A DNA stretch of 64,000 bases from Paenibacillus tyrphae (GCF_027925525.1 NZ_BSDJ01000006.1:1-64000), one strand, 5' to 3'; shown: positions 8,583 through 16,772, counted from the first letter of the stretch. Translations and numbers: made by a program. The notes: generated by a model from the sequence alone, not told the origin.

Positions 8583-8836
8583 AGATATAGATCCTCCTGT
8601 ACAAAAATATAAAAGCTGCAAGAAAGTTACCTTTCCTACAGCTCAAATAAATACAGCAAATCCAACTCAAATATAGAGTTAGATAAGGATATATTGTTTG
8701 AGTGAAAAGATATCGTAACTTTCTTGCATATAAATAATAAAACATGCGCTCGTGTCGCTTTTTTGTTTTACTATTTTATATTTCTTAGCAAGAAAGTTAT
8801 TTTACATTATATCTTTTCAGCTCCTGTCATTAATTT
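8583..8836 (-). promoter_or_regulatory. Attenuation leader with three alternating repeats and a start-stop ORF
   Basis: The leader RNA (read from about 8836 down) carries TAACTTTCTTGC (8799-8788), then its exact complement GCAAGAAAGTTAC (8727-8715), then GTAACTTTCTTGC (8630-8618). Segment 2 can pair with 1, which lets the terminator form, or with 3, which destroys the terminator. A Shine-Dalgarno-like CAGGAG (8826-8821) precedes ATG-TAA (8807-8802), a start-stop ORF ending just before segment 1. A ribosome stalled there by an inducing drug would cover segment 1 and free segment 2. A 7-codon ORF (8830-8807) overlaps it as TAATG. Leader-ORF attenuation is known for other ABC-F genes such as vmlR; applying it here is inference from the repeats. 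Confidence 0.75.
8611..8644 (-). terminator. Attenuator terminator in front of the ABC-F gene
   Basis: On the minus strand a 12-bp stem (8642-8631 with 8626-8615, including G-U pairs) closes on a GTAA loop and is followed by TTTT-ATA-TTTTT, directly before the ribosome site of the ABC-F gene. Its 3' arm is also the third copy of the leader repeat, so terminator and antiterminator are mutually exclusive. Confidence 0.82.
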
Positions 8837-8842
8837 AGAGCC

Positions 8843-8871
8843 ATCTTACCATAGCTATTTGTTAATTTCAA
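8843..8871 (-). promoter_or_regulatory. SigA-type promoter of the ABC-F leader
   Basis: On the minus strand: TTGAAA (8871-8866), 17-base spacer, TAAGAT (8848-8843). Transcription should begin near 8836. Confidence 0.72.
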
Positions 8872-8875
8872 CTAT

Positions 8876-8904
8876 TTGACTTCATGGAAGGGGGAGGATA
8901 TAAT
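8876..8904 (+). promoter_or_regulatory. Near-consensus SigA promoter of the MFS efflux gene
   Basis: TTGACT (8876-8881), 17-base spacer, TATAAT (8899-8904). The -35 is only 4 bases from the -35 of the opposing ABC-F promoter, so the two promoters stand back to back. Confidence 0.82.
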
Positions 8905-8907
8905 TCC

Positions 8908-8942
8908 AAATGACCACTTAGTCATTTATAGAACCAATTGGT
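8908..8942 (+). promoter_or_regulatory. Palindromic operators at the MFS transcription start
   Basis: AAATGAC (8908-8914) and GTCATTT (8921-8927) are a perfect 7-bp inverted repeat with a 6-base spacer, placed at about +1. A second palindrome, ACCAATTGGT (8933-8942), follows at once. The position suits a repressor; the TetR protein encoded after the MFS gene is the obvious candidate. Confidence 0.65.
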
Positions 8943-8983
8943 CAAGCGGACTGAAATTGAAATCTGCAAGAGAGGTGAACGTT

Positions 8984-10216
8984 ATGACCAAAACCGGTTC
9001 GAATTGGGGACCGCTCGTCATTTTGATGGTGAACATGTTCATTACGATGGTGGGAATGGGACTGATCATCCCCATTTTGCCTAAATTCATTACGGAATTC
9101 GGGGCAAGCGGTCAGGACATGGGATATCTTGTCGCGGCTATGGGGGTGACGCAGCTCCTATTTTCGCCTATTGCCGGCGAGATGTCCGATAAATACGGAC
9201 GTAAAATTATGATTGTCGGGGGGATCGGGGTATTTGCGTTGTCCCAGCTGCTGTTCGGGCTGGCCGATCAGATGTGGCTGCTTTACGTATCCAGGCTGCT
9301 CAGCGGAATCGGGGCTGCGCTCCTGACACCCGCGATGATGGCCTATGTGGCCGATATTACGCAGGAGAAGGATCGCGGAAAAGGATTGGGCCTGTTCAGC
9401 GCCTCCATGTCGCTGGGCGTCGTGATCGGGCCCGGCATCGGCGGATTTCTGGCCGACTACGGGCTGCGGGTTCCGTTCTATGTGGCGACGGCGATCGCCG
9501 GCGTGTCGGTACTGCTGTCCCTGCTGTTCCTGCCGGAGACACAGAGCCGGGAAGCGAGGCAATTGGCCCGGACGGCGGAGAGGAAGCGGGAAAATCTGTT
9601 CAAGCAACTGCTTAGCTCGTTTCGCGCGCCGTACTTCGTGCTGCTTCTGCTTGTGTTCATGCTGACGTTCGGGTTAATGAATTTTGAAGCCGTGATTAGT
9701 TTATATGTGGATGTGAAGCACGGATTTACGCCGAAGGACATCTCGCTGATGATCACGCTCGGCGCGCTGGCAGGGGTTTTCACCCAGGCTGTTTTGTTCG
9801 AAAGGTTGCTGCGGAGGTTTAGCGAGCGTCAAATTCTTATTGCTATGTTTTTGCTTTCCGCCGTTATGATGCTGGCGGTCCTCGTGACGAAGACGTACGT
9901 TTCCGTTTTTGCCGTGACCATTCTGTTTTTCGTTGCCACGACGATTATCCGGCCGGCCGTCAATACGCTGTTGTCCAAAATGGCCGGAAACGAGCAGGGG
10001 TTCGTAGCGGGGATGAACAACGCCTATATGAGCTTGGGTACGATCGCGGGACCGTCCATTGCCGGCGTGCTGTTCGACGTTAACGTCAATTACCCTTATG
10101 TGCTCGGAGCGGCCTTCATGGTGGCAAGCACGGCTATGCTGATCCGCTGGAAGGAACGCAATCGTGCAGGAAGCTCGGCACCGTTACAAGAAGGCGCCGC
10201 AGCCGTTCAGGACTAG
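8984..10216 (+). CDS. MFS drug:proton antiporter (DHA1/NorA-TetA-like)
   Basis: A 410-residue transporter with about 12 membrane segments. The loop 2-3 motif A (GEMSDKYGRK) and the antiporter motif C in segment 5 (GVVIGPGIGGFLADYG) mark it as a proton-driven drug exporter of the 12-segment group. The real start is ATG 8984 after AGAGGTGAAC; the 36 codons upstream lie over the promoter and operators. It reads divergently from the ABC-F gene and is followed by a TetR-type regulator in the same direction, the usual pump-repressor arrangement. Substrates cannot be predicted. Confidence 0.85.
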   Translation: MTKTGSNWGPLVILMVNMFITMVGMGLIIPILPKFITEFGASGQDMGYLVAAMGVTQLLFSPIAGEMSDKYGRKIMIVGGIGVFALSQLLFGLADQMWLLYVSRLLSGIGAALLTPAMMAYVADITQEKDRGKGLGLFSASMSLGVVIGPGIGGFLADYGLRVPFYVATAIAGVSVLLSLLFLPETQSREARQLARTAERKRENLFKQLLSSFRAPYFVLLLLVFMLTFGLMNFEAVISLYVDVKHGFTPKDISLMITLGALAGVFTQAVLFERLLRRFSERQILIAMFLLSAVMMLAVLVTKTYVSVFAVTILFFVATTIIRPAVNTLLSKMAGNEQGFVAGMNNAYMSLGTIAGPSIAGVLFDVNVNYPYVLGAAFMVASTAMLIRWKERNRAGSSAPLQEGAAAVQD

Positions 10217-10303
10217 GGTGGAGCTTGCAAGTTACTTGCGTATCCGCTATATTCGCTAAGACGTAAACGAAGCAGACCATACAAGTTTCGGGGCGGTGTA
10301 ACG

Positions 10304-11206
10304 GTGGAAGAGAAGTGGAACGAGAAGAAGCGGCACATCCTGCTTGCCGCGATGAAGCTATTCGCTGCGAACGGGTATGTGCAGACGACGATGCAGGAAA
10401 TCGCCGAAGCTTGCAAAATGTCCAAAGGCAGCGTATATCAGCAGTTTTCCTCCAAGGAAGCGCTGCTGCTGGATATTTTTAAATTCTTTTTTAAGCGTTT
10501 GAACGACGGGATGCAGCTCGTGGAACGCGAACGGCAACTGGGGTCAAGGGAGCGACTGGAGCGGAAAATACTCGTCTGCCTTGGCCTGTGGATCGAATAT
10601 CCCGAATTTTTCACCATGCAGATGCGGGAAAACGGAGGCTTCGTAAATCAGGAAATTCGGGATTACTTGAAGCAAATGGATACCGAGATCAGTATGTTCT
10701 TTATCGACAGCCTTGTTGGCATCTACGGGGACGGCTACGCGCCCTATGCGCCGGAAGGCGTATTGCTGTTAAGCAGCTTGCTGTCGACCTACATGGGCTT
10801 GCAGTTGGTCGAGAAGATCAAGTTGGGACCGGACGAAGTATGCCGCCATATTCTGCATATCGTCGATGCGGTAGCGGAGCGCGTGCTGCAGGAGAAGCCG
10901 CGCCCTCTTTTGAACGAAAGCAATTGGCCGAGGCTGAAAGAGGTATACGCGAGAAATGCGAAGTCGGCTCATCCGCTCCTGCTTGTGAAGCGGTGCCGGG
11001 AACGGTCGGAGCGGCTCCCCGAAGGGGAAGCGCGCAATGAAGCGCTCGAGTCTTTGGCGGTGCTGGAGCAGGAGCTGGTGGAGATCCGCTCGCGCAAGGT
11101 CATCGTGCTCGGCATGCTGGCGAATTTGAAGCGCTCCCCGGAGCTGGCCGATTTGCTGGTGGAGCTGGAGGCGGCGTGCCAGCAGGCGGGACTTGTTCGC
11201 GGATAG
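10304..11206 (+). CDS. TetR/AcrR-family regulator with long C-terminal extension
   Basis: A 300-residue regulator. The N-terminal helix-turn-helix (about 8-55; ILLAAMKLFAANGY, then IAEACKMSKGSVYQQFSSKEALL) is typical TetR. The family is usually 180-220 residues; here about 80 further residues (from about 205) form a charged, probably helical tail whose role is unknown. The start is GTG 10304, with only a weak GGCGGTG upstream. It lies 87 bases after the MFS gene, with no terminator seen between, and most likely represses that gene through the palindromes at 8908-8942. A strong terminator follows. Confidence 0.82.
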   Translation: MEEKWNEKKRHILLAAMKLFAANGYVQTTMQEIAEACKMSKGSVYQQFSSKEALLLDIFKFFFKRLNDGMQLVERERQLGSRERLERKILVCLGLWIEYPEFFTMQMRENGGFVNQEIRDYLKQMDTEISMFFIDSLVGIYGDGYAPYAPEGVLLLSSLLSTYMGLQLVEKIKLGPDEVCRHILHIVDAVAERVLQEKPRPLLNESNWPRLKEVYARNAKSAHPLLLVKRCRERSERLPEGEARNEALESLAVLEQELVEIRSRKVIVLGMLANLKRSPELADLLVELEAACQQAGLVRG

Positions 11207-11208
11207 TG

Positions 11209-11253
11209 AAAAAGCCTTGTTCTCTTCCCTTGGAAAGAGGACAAGGCTTTTCT
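11209..11253. terminator. Bidirectional terminator between tetR and the nos-like operon
   Basis: AAAAGCCTTGT pairs with ACAAGGCTTTT, with an inner CTCTT/AAGAG pair. A and T tracts flank both sides, so it can end both the TetR gene and the convergent nosF-like gene. Confidence 0.85.
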
Positions 11254-11275
11254 GTTGATTCTAGAGGAAATGCGC

Positions 11276-11989
11276 TTAAGCCATAAATTCCGCAAACGCT
11301 CCGTCGAGTCCCTTCGGCCCGTAGTGCTCCCGGAACTCGTCGATGGAGCCCTGCCGCACCAATTCCCCGTTCCGCAGGAACATGGCCCGGTCGGCGACGG
11401 ATTCGGCCACCTGCAGGTGGTGCGTCGAGAAAATGACGGCGCGGCCTTCGCGTTTCACTTCTTCAATGAGATGCACGAACGATTGCAGCCAGTACGGATC
11501 GAGGCCGTTTGTCGGCTCGTCCAGCACGAGCAGAGGCGGGTCGCCGAGCAGCGCCTGCGCAAACAGCAGCCGCTGCCGCATCCCTTTGGAGAAGGAGGTG
11601 ACGGGCTTCTGCTGCACCTCGGCCAAACCGACCTTGTGCAGCAGCTCCTGGACGCGGGACGGCGGCACGCTGCGGAGCTTCGCCCAGAACGTGAGCGTCT
11701 CCCGCGCGGATAGCGCCTGCCCGAACACGTAGTCGTCGGGCATGTAGCCGACAGAAGCGGCGTAGCGCATCCGGTCGGCGCGCCACTGGAGGCCGCACGC
11801 CTCGATGGAGCCTTCGGTCGGCTGCGAGCTGCCGACGATCATGCGCAGCAGCGTGCTTTTGCCCGCTCCGTTGCCGCCGCACAGCGCCATCACCTGCCCC
11901 GGATACAGCTCCAGATCGACTCCCTTGACGATCGGCTGCTTGTTGATTGTTTTGCGGACATTCGTCAGCTTCAGCACCGGTTCAGCCAC
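11276..11989 (-). CDS. nosF: NosF-like ABC transporter ATPase
   Basis: A 237-residue ABC ATPase with Walker A GGNGAGKST, signature FSKGMRQRLL, Walker B LLVLDEPTNGLDP and switch His in STHHLQ. Order and partners (membrane protein, NosL, NosD) identify it as the NosF type. With NosY it is thought to supply energy or a sulfur or copper-related cargo for maturation of the CuZ centre of nitrous oxide reductase. It is the last gene of a minus-strand operon and overlaps the permease gene by 8 bases. No nosZ is in the window, so its actual client is open. Confidence 0.8.
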   Translation of the reverse strand: MAEPVLKLTNVRKTINKQPIVKGVDLELYPGQVMALCGGNGAGKSTLLRMIVGSSQPTEGSIEACGLQWRADRMRYAASVGYMPDDYVFGQALSARETLTFWAKLRSVPPSRVQELLHKVGLAEVQQKPVTSFSKGMRQRLLFAQALLGDPPLLVLDEPTNGLDPYWLQSFVHLIEEVKREGRAVIFSTHHLQVAESVADRAMFLRNGELVRQGSIDEFREHYGPKGLDGAFAEFMA

Positions 11990-12803
11990 GCGACCGCCCC
12001 CTTTCCCAGAGCACGACGGCGGCGCCCAGACAACCGGCGATCCAGACGGTCGAGACGAGCAGGAACAGAAGAGTGCCGCCCGTCCCGCGAATCCACCCGA
12101 TCCATTCGTAGTATTCGGGCCCGAGCACGGACCCTCCGCTCAGCTTGACGACGATGAACAGCCGGACCAGCTCCGCCGGATTGAACAGGGTGAGCACGGC
12201 CAGCGCCGGTTTGATCCACAGGTACGGCAGCAAGCCGAGCACGGCGACAAGCAGCGTCGGCCAGCCGATGACGGTGAAGAACCAGATCGCCACGCCGTAC
12301 GTCAGCGCCTGCCAGCGGTTTTTGGCGAGCGTGCCGACGATGGCAGCCACAGCCAGAAACAGCAGCACGATGCCAGCTGAGAAAGCCAGGAACAACGTGA
12401 AGGTTTTCACATCGAACGGCTTTCCGGTAAGCTGTCCGACGACGCCGGTCAAGCCGTAGCCGAAGGCGACGATGACGAGCAGCACGGCGGCGATGCCCGC
12501 ATATTTGCCCAGCACGAACGCGGGCGTGCCAAGCGGATAAGCGGAGAGCAGCTGCCAGCCGCCTTCTTCCTTTTCCGCGGTCAGCGAGAAGGAACCGAGC
12601 AGCAGCGTCATGAGCGGCAGCAGGTACAGGATCAGGTTCAGCATCGTGCCCGTGACGCTCGAATACCCTTCGACGACCCGGCTGGAGTGAATCAGCAGCA
12701 GGGCCAGGCTGAACAAGGAAAAGAGCGCAAGGAACGAATATGCCCACGGGTTGCGGAAGCCGATTCGCATCTCGCGAATCGCCACAGTCAGCATCGGTTT
12801 CAT
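11982..12803 (-). CDS. nosY: NosY-like ABC-2 type permease
   Basis: A 273-residue membrane protein with about six membrane segments, of the ABC-2 permease family and the right size for NosY. The N-terminus (TVAIREMRIGFRNPWAYSFLALF) is characteristic of this subfamily. It should pair with the NosF-like ATPase next door. Its start codon overlaps the stop of the NosL gene (TAATG), and its end overlaps nosF, so the whole operon is tightly coupled. Confidence 0.8.
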   Translation of the reverse strand: MKPMLTVAIREMRIGFRNPWAYSFLALFSLFSLALLLIHSSRVVEGYSSVTGTMLNLILYLLPLMTLLLGSFSLTAEKEEGGWQLLSAYPLGTPAFVLGKYAGIAAVLLVIVAFGYGLTGVVGQLTGKPFDVKTFTLFLAFSAGIVLLFLAVAAIVGTLAKNRWQALTYGVAIWFFTVIGWPTLLVAVLGLLPYLWIKPALAVLTLFNPAELVRLFIVVKLSGGSVLGPEYYEWIGWIRGTGGTLLFLLVSTVWIAGCLGAAVVLWERGRSRG

Positions 12804-13384
12804 TAGTGTGCGACCTTCGGCTCTTCTTTCTTCGCTTCGCTGCCGCCATGGCCGTCCTTCATGTCTTTCATGTCTTGCTTGCCTTCATCGCCGGGCTTGT
12901 GGCTGTCTTTCATATGCTTCATCTTGTCCGAATTGCGTTCCCACGTATGGGAGCCCAGCTCGGAGCCCGTCATCAGCTTGCCTTTTCCATTCTCCGCGAT
13001 GAATTTTTCCGCCGTCGCTTTATCCTTGAACGAATAGATGCCGTAAGCCATCGGCGATTTGAACGATTTGTCGTACACGTAGTAAGCCTTCTCCAGCTCG
13101 ATCCATTCCTTGGAATGGTAGTCCCGAACGAATGTCGCTCCGACCTGCTCGGTGCCATTTTTGCTCTTCCATTCGTTGTAGCAGCCGATATCGTCGAATT
13201 TCAGCGATTTGCCATCCTTCAGAACCGCTTGCGTTGCGAACTGGTCGTCTTTCACCTGCATGTTGCACACGGCGCATTTGTCCGTCGCTTCGTTGATGGC
13301 CTGCGGCTCGTATTTTTTGGCTCCGCATGCGGACAGCACCAGAATGATCATGACGATGGCCAGACTTAAAGTAAATTTTTTCAT
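12803..13384 (-). CDS. nosL: NosL-like copper lipoprotein with Met/His-rich tail
   Basis: A 193-residue lipoprotein (lipobox LSAC near residue 20). It has the NosL signature CAVCNMQV (about 37-44): the CxxC-x-M site that binds Cu(I) for delivery to NosZ. The last 50 or so residues are unusual, with repeated Met, His and Asp (KMKHMKDSH, DMKDMKDGHGG), which look like extra metal ligands. NosD begins upstream with a 4-base overlap. A role as a copper chaperone is well grounded in the family; the acceptor enzyme is unknown here. Confidence 0.82.
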   Translation of the reverse strand: MKKFTLSLAIVMIILVLSACGAKKYEPQAINEATDKCAVCNMQVKDDQFATQAVLKDGKSLKFDDIGCYNEWKSKNGTEQVGATFVRDYHSKEWIELEKAYYVYDKSFKSPMAYGIYSFKDKATAEKFIAENGKGKLMTGSELGSHTWERNSDKMKHMKDSHKPGDEGKQDMKDMKDGHGGSEAKKEEPKVAH

Positions 13385-14754
13385 TTTCTTCGAACCCCCG
13401 TTACGAATATGGTTGTTACTGCGCTCCCCAGCAGGAGGAGGCTGACGATTAGCGTTCCCGCCGTTTCAGATCCGGCCGGCAGACGGTAGGCGTCCGGTGT
13501 GTAAGGCTTCATCGCCGGCGCCCGGTCGGTCGTCCAAGCCTTCTTGGACGAGGTCAGCATGCCCTCCAGAAACGTCATGCCCGGCGACTGGAAGAACAGC
13601 TGGAACGGCGGAGTCGTTTTGGTCATCTTCTGAAAAAAAGGATTGATCGCATACGGCATATCGCTGAACCCGTCTCCGTCCAGATCGACGCCTTGGAAGC
13701 TGTCCCAATAGTTGCCTTTCACGTCGTTATTCTGGCTGTCCGTCGCTTCGGCCGGGATCACGTTGCCCTGAAAATCGTTGCCCTGAAACCGGTTGTTCTC
13801 GGATTCTTTGAGCTGCAGGCCCACGTAGTTTACGGTCACCCGATTGCGCTCCAGCACGTTTTTCTGCGCTTGCTCGATGTAGATGCCGACGCGGTTACCC
13901 TCCAGACGATTGTCCGCGAAGACGGAATCGCTCGCGTCGAACAGCAGCAGGCCTTGGGAGTTGACGTTCTCGCTTTGTTTAACGAACGTGTTGCCCGTGA
14001 CCTCTACGCTTTTGACGGCCATCACCATCGCTCCCGTGATGTTGCGCGCCCCGGTGTTGCCCCGGATCGACGAGTCATTGACGTACATGAAATGCACGCC
14101 GTACCGGGACTCGTTCACCTCGTTCTGTTCTACCCGGATGCCGTTGCTGTTCTCGATGTAGATGGCATCGTGCATACCGGTGACGGTGTTGCCTGCGATC
14201 ACGTTGTCATGGGAGGCGTACAGGTCGATGCCGTTGCCCTTCTCCGTCATCTTGACGTCCGGCCCCGCCCAACCCACCGTTGTACGGCTGATCTTGTTGC
14301 GGCTCGCGTCTCGCAGATGAATGCCGGAGGACACCGTCTCGATCCGCAGATTCTCCAGCGTGCTGTCGGCGCCGGAAAGCAGCACGGCCGCCGTAGTCTT
14401 GACTCCCGTGTCCCGGATCGCCAGACCCGCTAACGCGGAGCGGTCGGCACGGAGCTCAACCGCCGGCTGATCCGACTCGTTGACGATCTGCGCTCCGTCC
14501 GCGCCTTCGATCCGCAGCGGCTTCGCGACGACGGCTGGCCCCCGGTAGGTCCCGGCCGCCAGCTTCAGCGTGCCGCCGGGCGGCGTTTCGTCAATGAGCT
14601 GCTGGAGCGGGATTTCCTTCCCGCTGCTTCCACTGTTGCTGCTGCTTTCGGCGCAGACCGCCGTGGACGGCAGCACCGCAAGTGCGAACGCCAGCAGCGC
14701 GACGCGCAGGGCGGACCCGTGCGGCATCAGGCTGCGGATGCGGTTGCGGCTCAT
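13381..14754 (-). CDS. nosD: NosD-like periplasmic beta-helix protein
   Basis: A 457-residue exported protein: signal peptide (about 1-34), then many right-handed parallel beta-helix repeats of the NosD/PbH1 type (about 50-370, with repeated N-x-I/V-x-G-N), and a C-terminal membrane helix (about 430-452) ending in RRK. NosD works with NosF and NosY in CuZ assembly. The repeats and neighbours make the family clear. The C-terminal anchor fits a Gram-positive cell surface. It overlaps the upstream lipoprotein gene by ATGA and the NosL gene likewise. Confidence 0.82.
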   Translation of the reverse strand: MSRNRIRSLMPHGSALRVALLAFALAVLPSTAVCAESSSNSGSSGKEIPLQQLIDETPPGGTLKLAAGTYRGPAVVAKPLRIEGADGAQIVNESDQPAVELRADRSALAGLAIRDTGVKTTAAVLLSGADSTLENLRIETVSSGIHLRDASRNKISRTTVGWAGPDVKMTEKGNGIDLYASHDNVIAGNTVTGMHDAIYIENSNGIRVEQNEVNESRYGVHFMYVNDSSIRGNTGARNITGAMVMAVKSVEVTGNTFVKQSENVNSQGLLLFDASDSVFADNRLEGNRVGIYIEQAQKNVLERNRVTVNYVGLQLKESENNRFQGNDFQGNVIPAEATDSQNNDVKGNYWDSFQGVDLDGDGFSDMPYAINPFFQKMTKTTPPFQLFFQSPGMTFLEGMLTSSKKAWTTDRAPAMKPYTPDAYRLPAGSETAGTLIVSLLLLGSAVTTIFVTGVRRK

Positions 14755-15134
14755 GAAGCGACCTCAATCTTCTTTTTCTTGATGATGTGCAGGTCGCCGA
14801 TGTACAGATGCACGTAGACGGTGTACGTTCCCGGCTCCTTCAATTCTTTTTCCGCGGAGTACGCGTTTCCTTCCGGCTTCGCATTCAAATACGACAGCGT
14901 ATCGTTTTCGGACTTGCGAATGTCGAAGGCCAGGGTGGCTTTGGTCGATTCCGGCACACCACCTAACGTGGCGGTGAACTTGGTGACGGCGTTCACCTTG
15001 GGCGGCGAAGGCTCGGTCGTCAGCGTGACCTCCACCTCCGACGGGTCGACCGGACGCTCGGAGGTGGAGCAGGCGGTCATCACGGTCACCAGCAGCAGGC
15101 CAAGCAGGACCGTCAGCATTCGTTTACGATTCAT
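14751..15134 (-). CDS. YtkA/FixH-like small lipoprotein heading the nos-like operon
   Basis: A 127-residue lipoprotein (lipobox MTACS near residue 21) with an immunoglobulin-like beta domain of the YtkA/FixH type: EVTLTTEPSPPKVNAVTKFTATL near the start and PGTYTVYVHLYIGDLH near the end. Relatives often lie near copper or cytochrome oxidase maturation genes. The start at 15134 follows AAGGAGTGATGAG; a longer reading has no ribosome site. It is first in the operon and overlaps nosD by 4 bases. Confidence 0.68.
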   Translation of the reverse strand: MNRKRMLTVLLGLLLVTVMTACSTSERPVDPSEVEVTLTTEPSPPKVNAVTKFTATLGGVPESTKATLAFDIRKSENDTLSYLNAKPEGNAYSAEKELKEPGTYTVYVHLYIGDLHIIKKKKIEVAS

Positions 15135-15362
15135 CTCATCACTCCTTACAAAACAGGCAAGCACCCTCATTGTATAGAACGGAAAGCGGGTTGCCCATAG
15201 CCCGGTCGGGCTATCGGAGGCGGTTTCCTGTGAAGATAAAATGAACTTTTTGGCAAAAGCCGCCTGCCGGTTGAGGGGAGCGGTCCGGAGGAGCGCATGG
15301 AAATTATTCCATTTTTATGGTAAGATCAAAAATGGAAAACTTTTGGTTTTTTTGAAAAGGAG

Positions 15363-16619
15363 ATGGACGACATAAGCAAATGGCTCATTTTGCTGCTGGC
15401 CGCAGCGGTAACCTTGCCGTCGGGATCGCAGACCGCCCGTGCCGACCAGAAGCCTGCGGATCAGAAGCTTGCCGAACCGAGCGCGATGCCTTATATTACT
15501 TTGTTTGACGATTTTAAACTGTACGCCAGTGATAAAACGAAACCGAATGAAGTCCTCGGCTCCATCAGCGCTTATCAGTCTGTGAAGCTCGCCCCGATTG
15601 AAAGCGACAAACTGCTCTCTATTACGAGGATGGATAAAGTACCGGTCGAGACGTGGCTTGGCAAAGCGTGGATTAACTTGAAGGAAGGGGCGTACAAGTA
15701 CGGCCAACTGCAGAAGCAGGAACAGACCTTGACTCTGCTGGACCCCCAGACCTCGCTCTATGACTCCCGGATGAAATTAACCGGGTACAGTCTTTCGCCG
15801 CAGCAGGTTCAGGCGGTTGCTTCCATCGACGCATGCGATCCGTACACGCCCTGTCGCACATCGGCGAAATGGTATTTGATCCGGACCTCCTGGCTGGGGG
15901 AGCAATGGATTCGTTCGGAGCATTATGCGGAGAATTACGCGGGCCAACCGGTTGAAGGAATGATTCCCGTTGCGCGGGAGAGCGAAGTGTACAGCCAGCC
16001 CTTTGAAAAGCCGTTGACCGGCGAGCCGAAGCTGCCCCCTCAAGTATTGAAGCCTGTGGCGAAGTATACCCGGTTAGCCGGCATGGCTCCTCCGAGCGTC
16101 TGGTACCAGATCGAGACGCCGAACGGACTGCGATGGATTCGCTGCAGCGACGACTATGGGCTTGGTTTTGAAGGGGTAGAGCAGGTCGACCTGAAGCTGG
16201 ACATTCCCGTTCCGTTCCATTACTTTAAAACTCCTGCGATCTACTCCACCTATACCGAGAAAATAGGGGCAGAACAACCGGCCCAAACCGTTCAGGTCAT
16301 CGGGAAAAAAGGAAGCTGGTACTTTACGGTAAGCGAGGGCGTCGGGAAATGGATCAATCCGTCCATGGAAATTGCCTCGCGATTAACCGGTGATTTCGAG
16401 CAGGATGTCAAGCTCGGGGTGCAGTTAAGCAGCGAGCGGCTTGAACTTACGGGGTCCTCGATCGGGTTCGACATCCCTTATGTAGAAAATCAGCCTGCGG
16501 AAAAATGGCTCACGTTTACCCCGCAAACCGTTACGGCATCTCGGGTCTGGAACTCTCCAAACGGAGAGTCCTGGTATTACATCCACACTTGGCAGGGCGC
16601 GAAATGGGTCAGGCCGTAA
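15363..16619 (+). CDS. Secreted protein of unknown function with SH3-like wall-binding appearance
   Basis: A 418-residue exported protein (signal peptide about 1-27, ending ARA-D). It consists of several repeated units with a shared pattern, a beta-rich stretch ending in W-x-x-x-x-W-I or K-W-I-N/R (LGKAWINL, LGEQWIRSE, GLRWIRCS, VGKWINPS, GAKWVRP), which resembles bacterial SH3-like domains of wall proteins. No catalytic domain is seen. ATG 15363 directly abuts its ribosome site AAAAGGAG, with no spacing; an in-frame ATA at 15372 has ideal spacing but is a rare start, so the exact start is uncertain. It stands alone between the nos-like and siderophore regions and ends in a good terminator. 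Confidence 0.65.
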   Translation: MDDISKWLILLLAAAVTLPSGSQTARADQKPADQKLAEPSAMPYITLFDDFKLYASDKTKPNEVLGSISAYQSVKLAPIESDKLLSITRMDKVPVETWLGKAWINLKEGAYKYGQLQKQEQTLTLLDPQTSLYDSRMKLTGYSLSPQQVQAVASIDACDPYTPCRTSAKWYLIRTSWLGEQWIRSEHYAENYAGQPVEGMIPVARESEVYSQPFEKPLTGEPKLPPQVLKPVAKYTRLAGMAPPSVWYQIETPNGLRWIRCSDDYGLGFEGVEQVDLKLDIPVPFHYFKTPAIYSTYTEKIGAEQPAQTVQVIGKKGSWYFTVSEGVGKWINPSMEIASRLTGDFEQDVKLGVQLSSERLELTGSSIGFDIPYVENQPAEKWLTFTPQTVTASRVWNSPNGESWYYIHTWQGAKWVRP

Positions 16620-16658
16620 AGCCCGCTTGCGATTGGACGATGGGATGATCGAATTGAA

Positions 16659-16708
16659 AAACAGACCTTCGAATTCCACTTTTACGGTGGCTCGGAGGTC
16701 TGTTTTTC
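16659..16708 (+). terminator. Rho-independent terminator
   Basis: ACAGACCT pairs with AGGTCTGT, with an inner TTCCAC/GGTGG pair, followed by TTTTTC. It separates the SH3-like gene from the siderophore region. Confidence 0.85.
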
Positions 16709-16772
16709 TTTTGCCGGCCACCGATCTCATCGACAAAGGGGTATTTTTTTTGATATACTTCAAAAAACGTAT

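Noticed and set aside
8542..8745. 67-codon minus-strand ORF across the ABC-F leader and start
   Set aside because: It has no ribosome site, runs through the terminator hairpin and ribosome site of the ABC-F gene in another frame, and its composition follows the RNA structure.
15372..15374. ATA as start codon of the SH3-like secreted protein
   Set aside because: Spacing to AAAAGGAG is better than for ATG 15363, but one coincidence is not enough to prefer a very rare start when an ATG gives nearly the same signal peptide.
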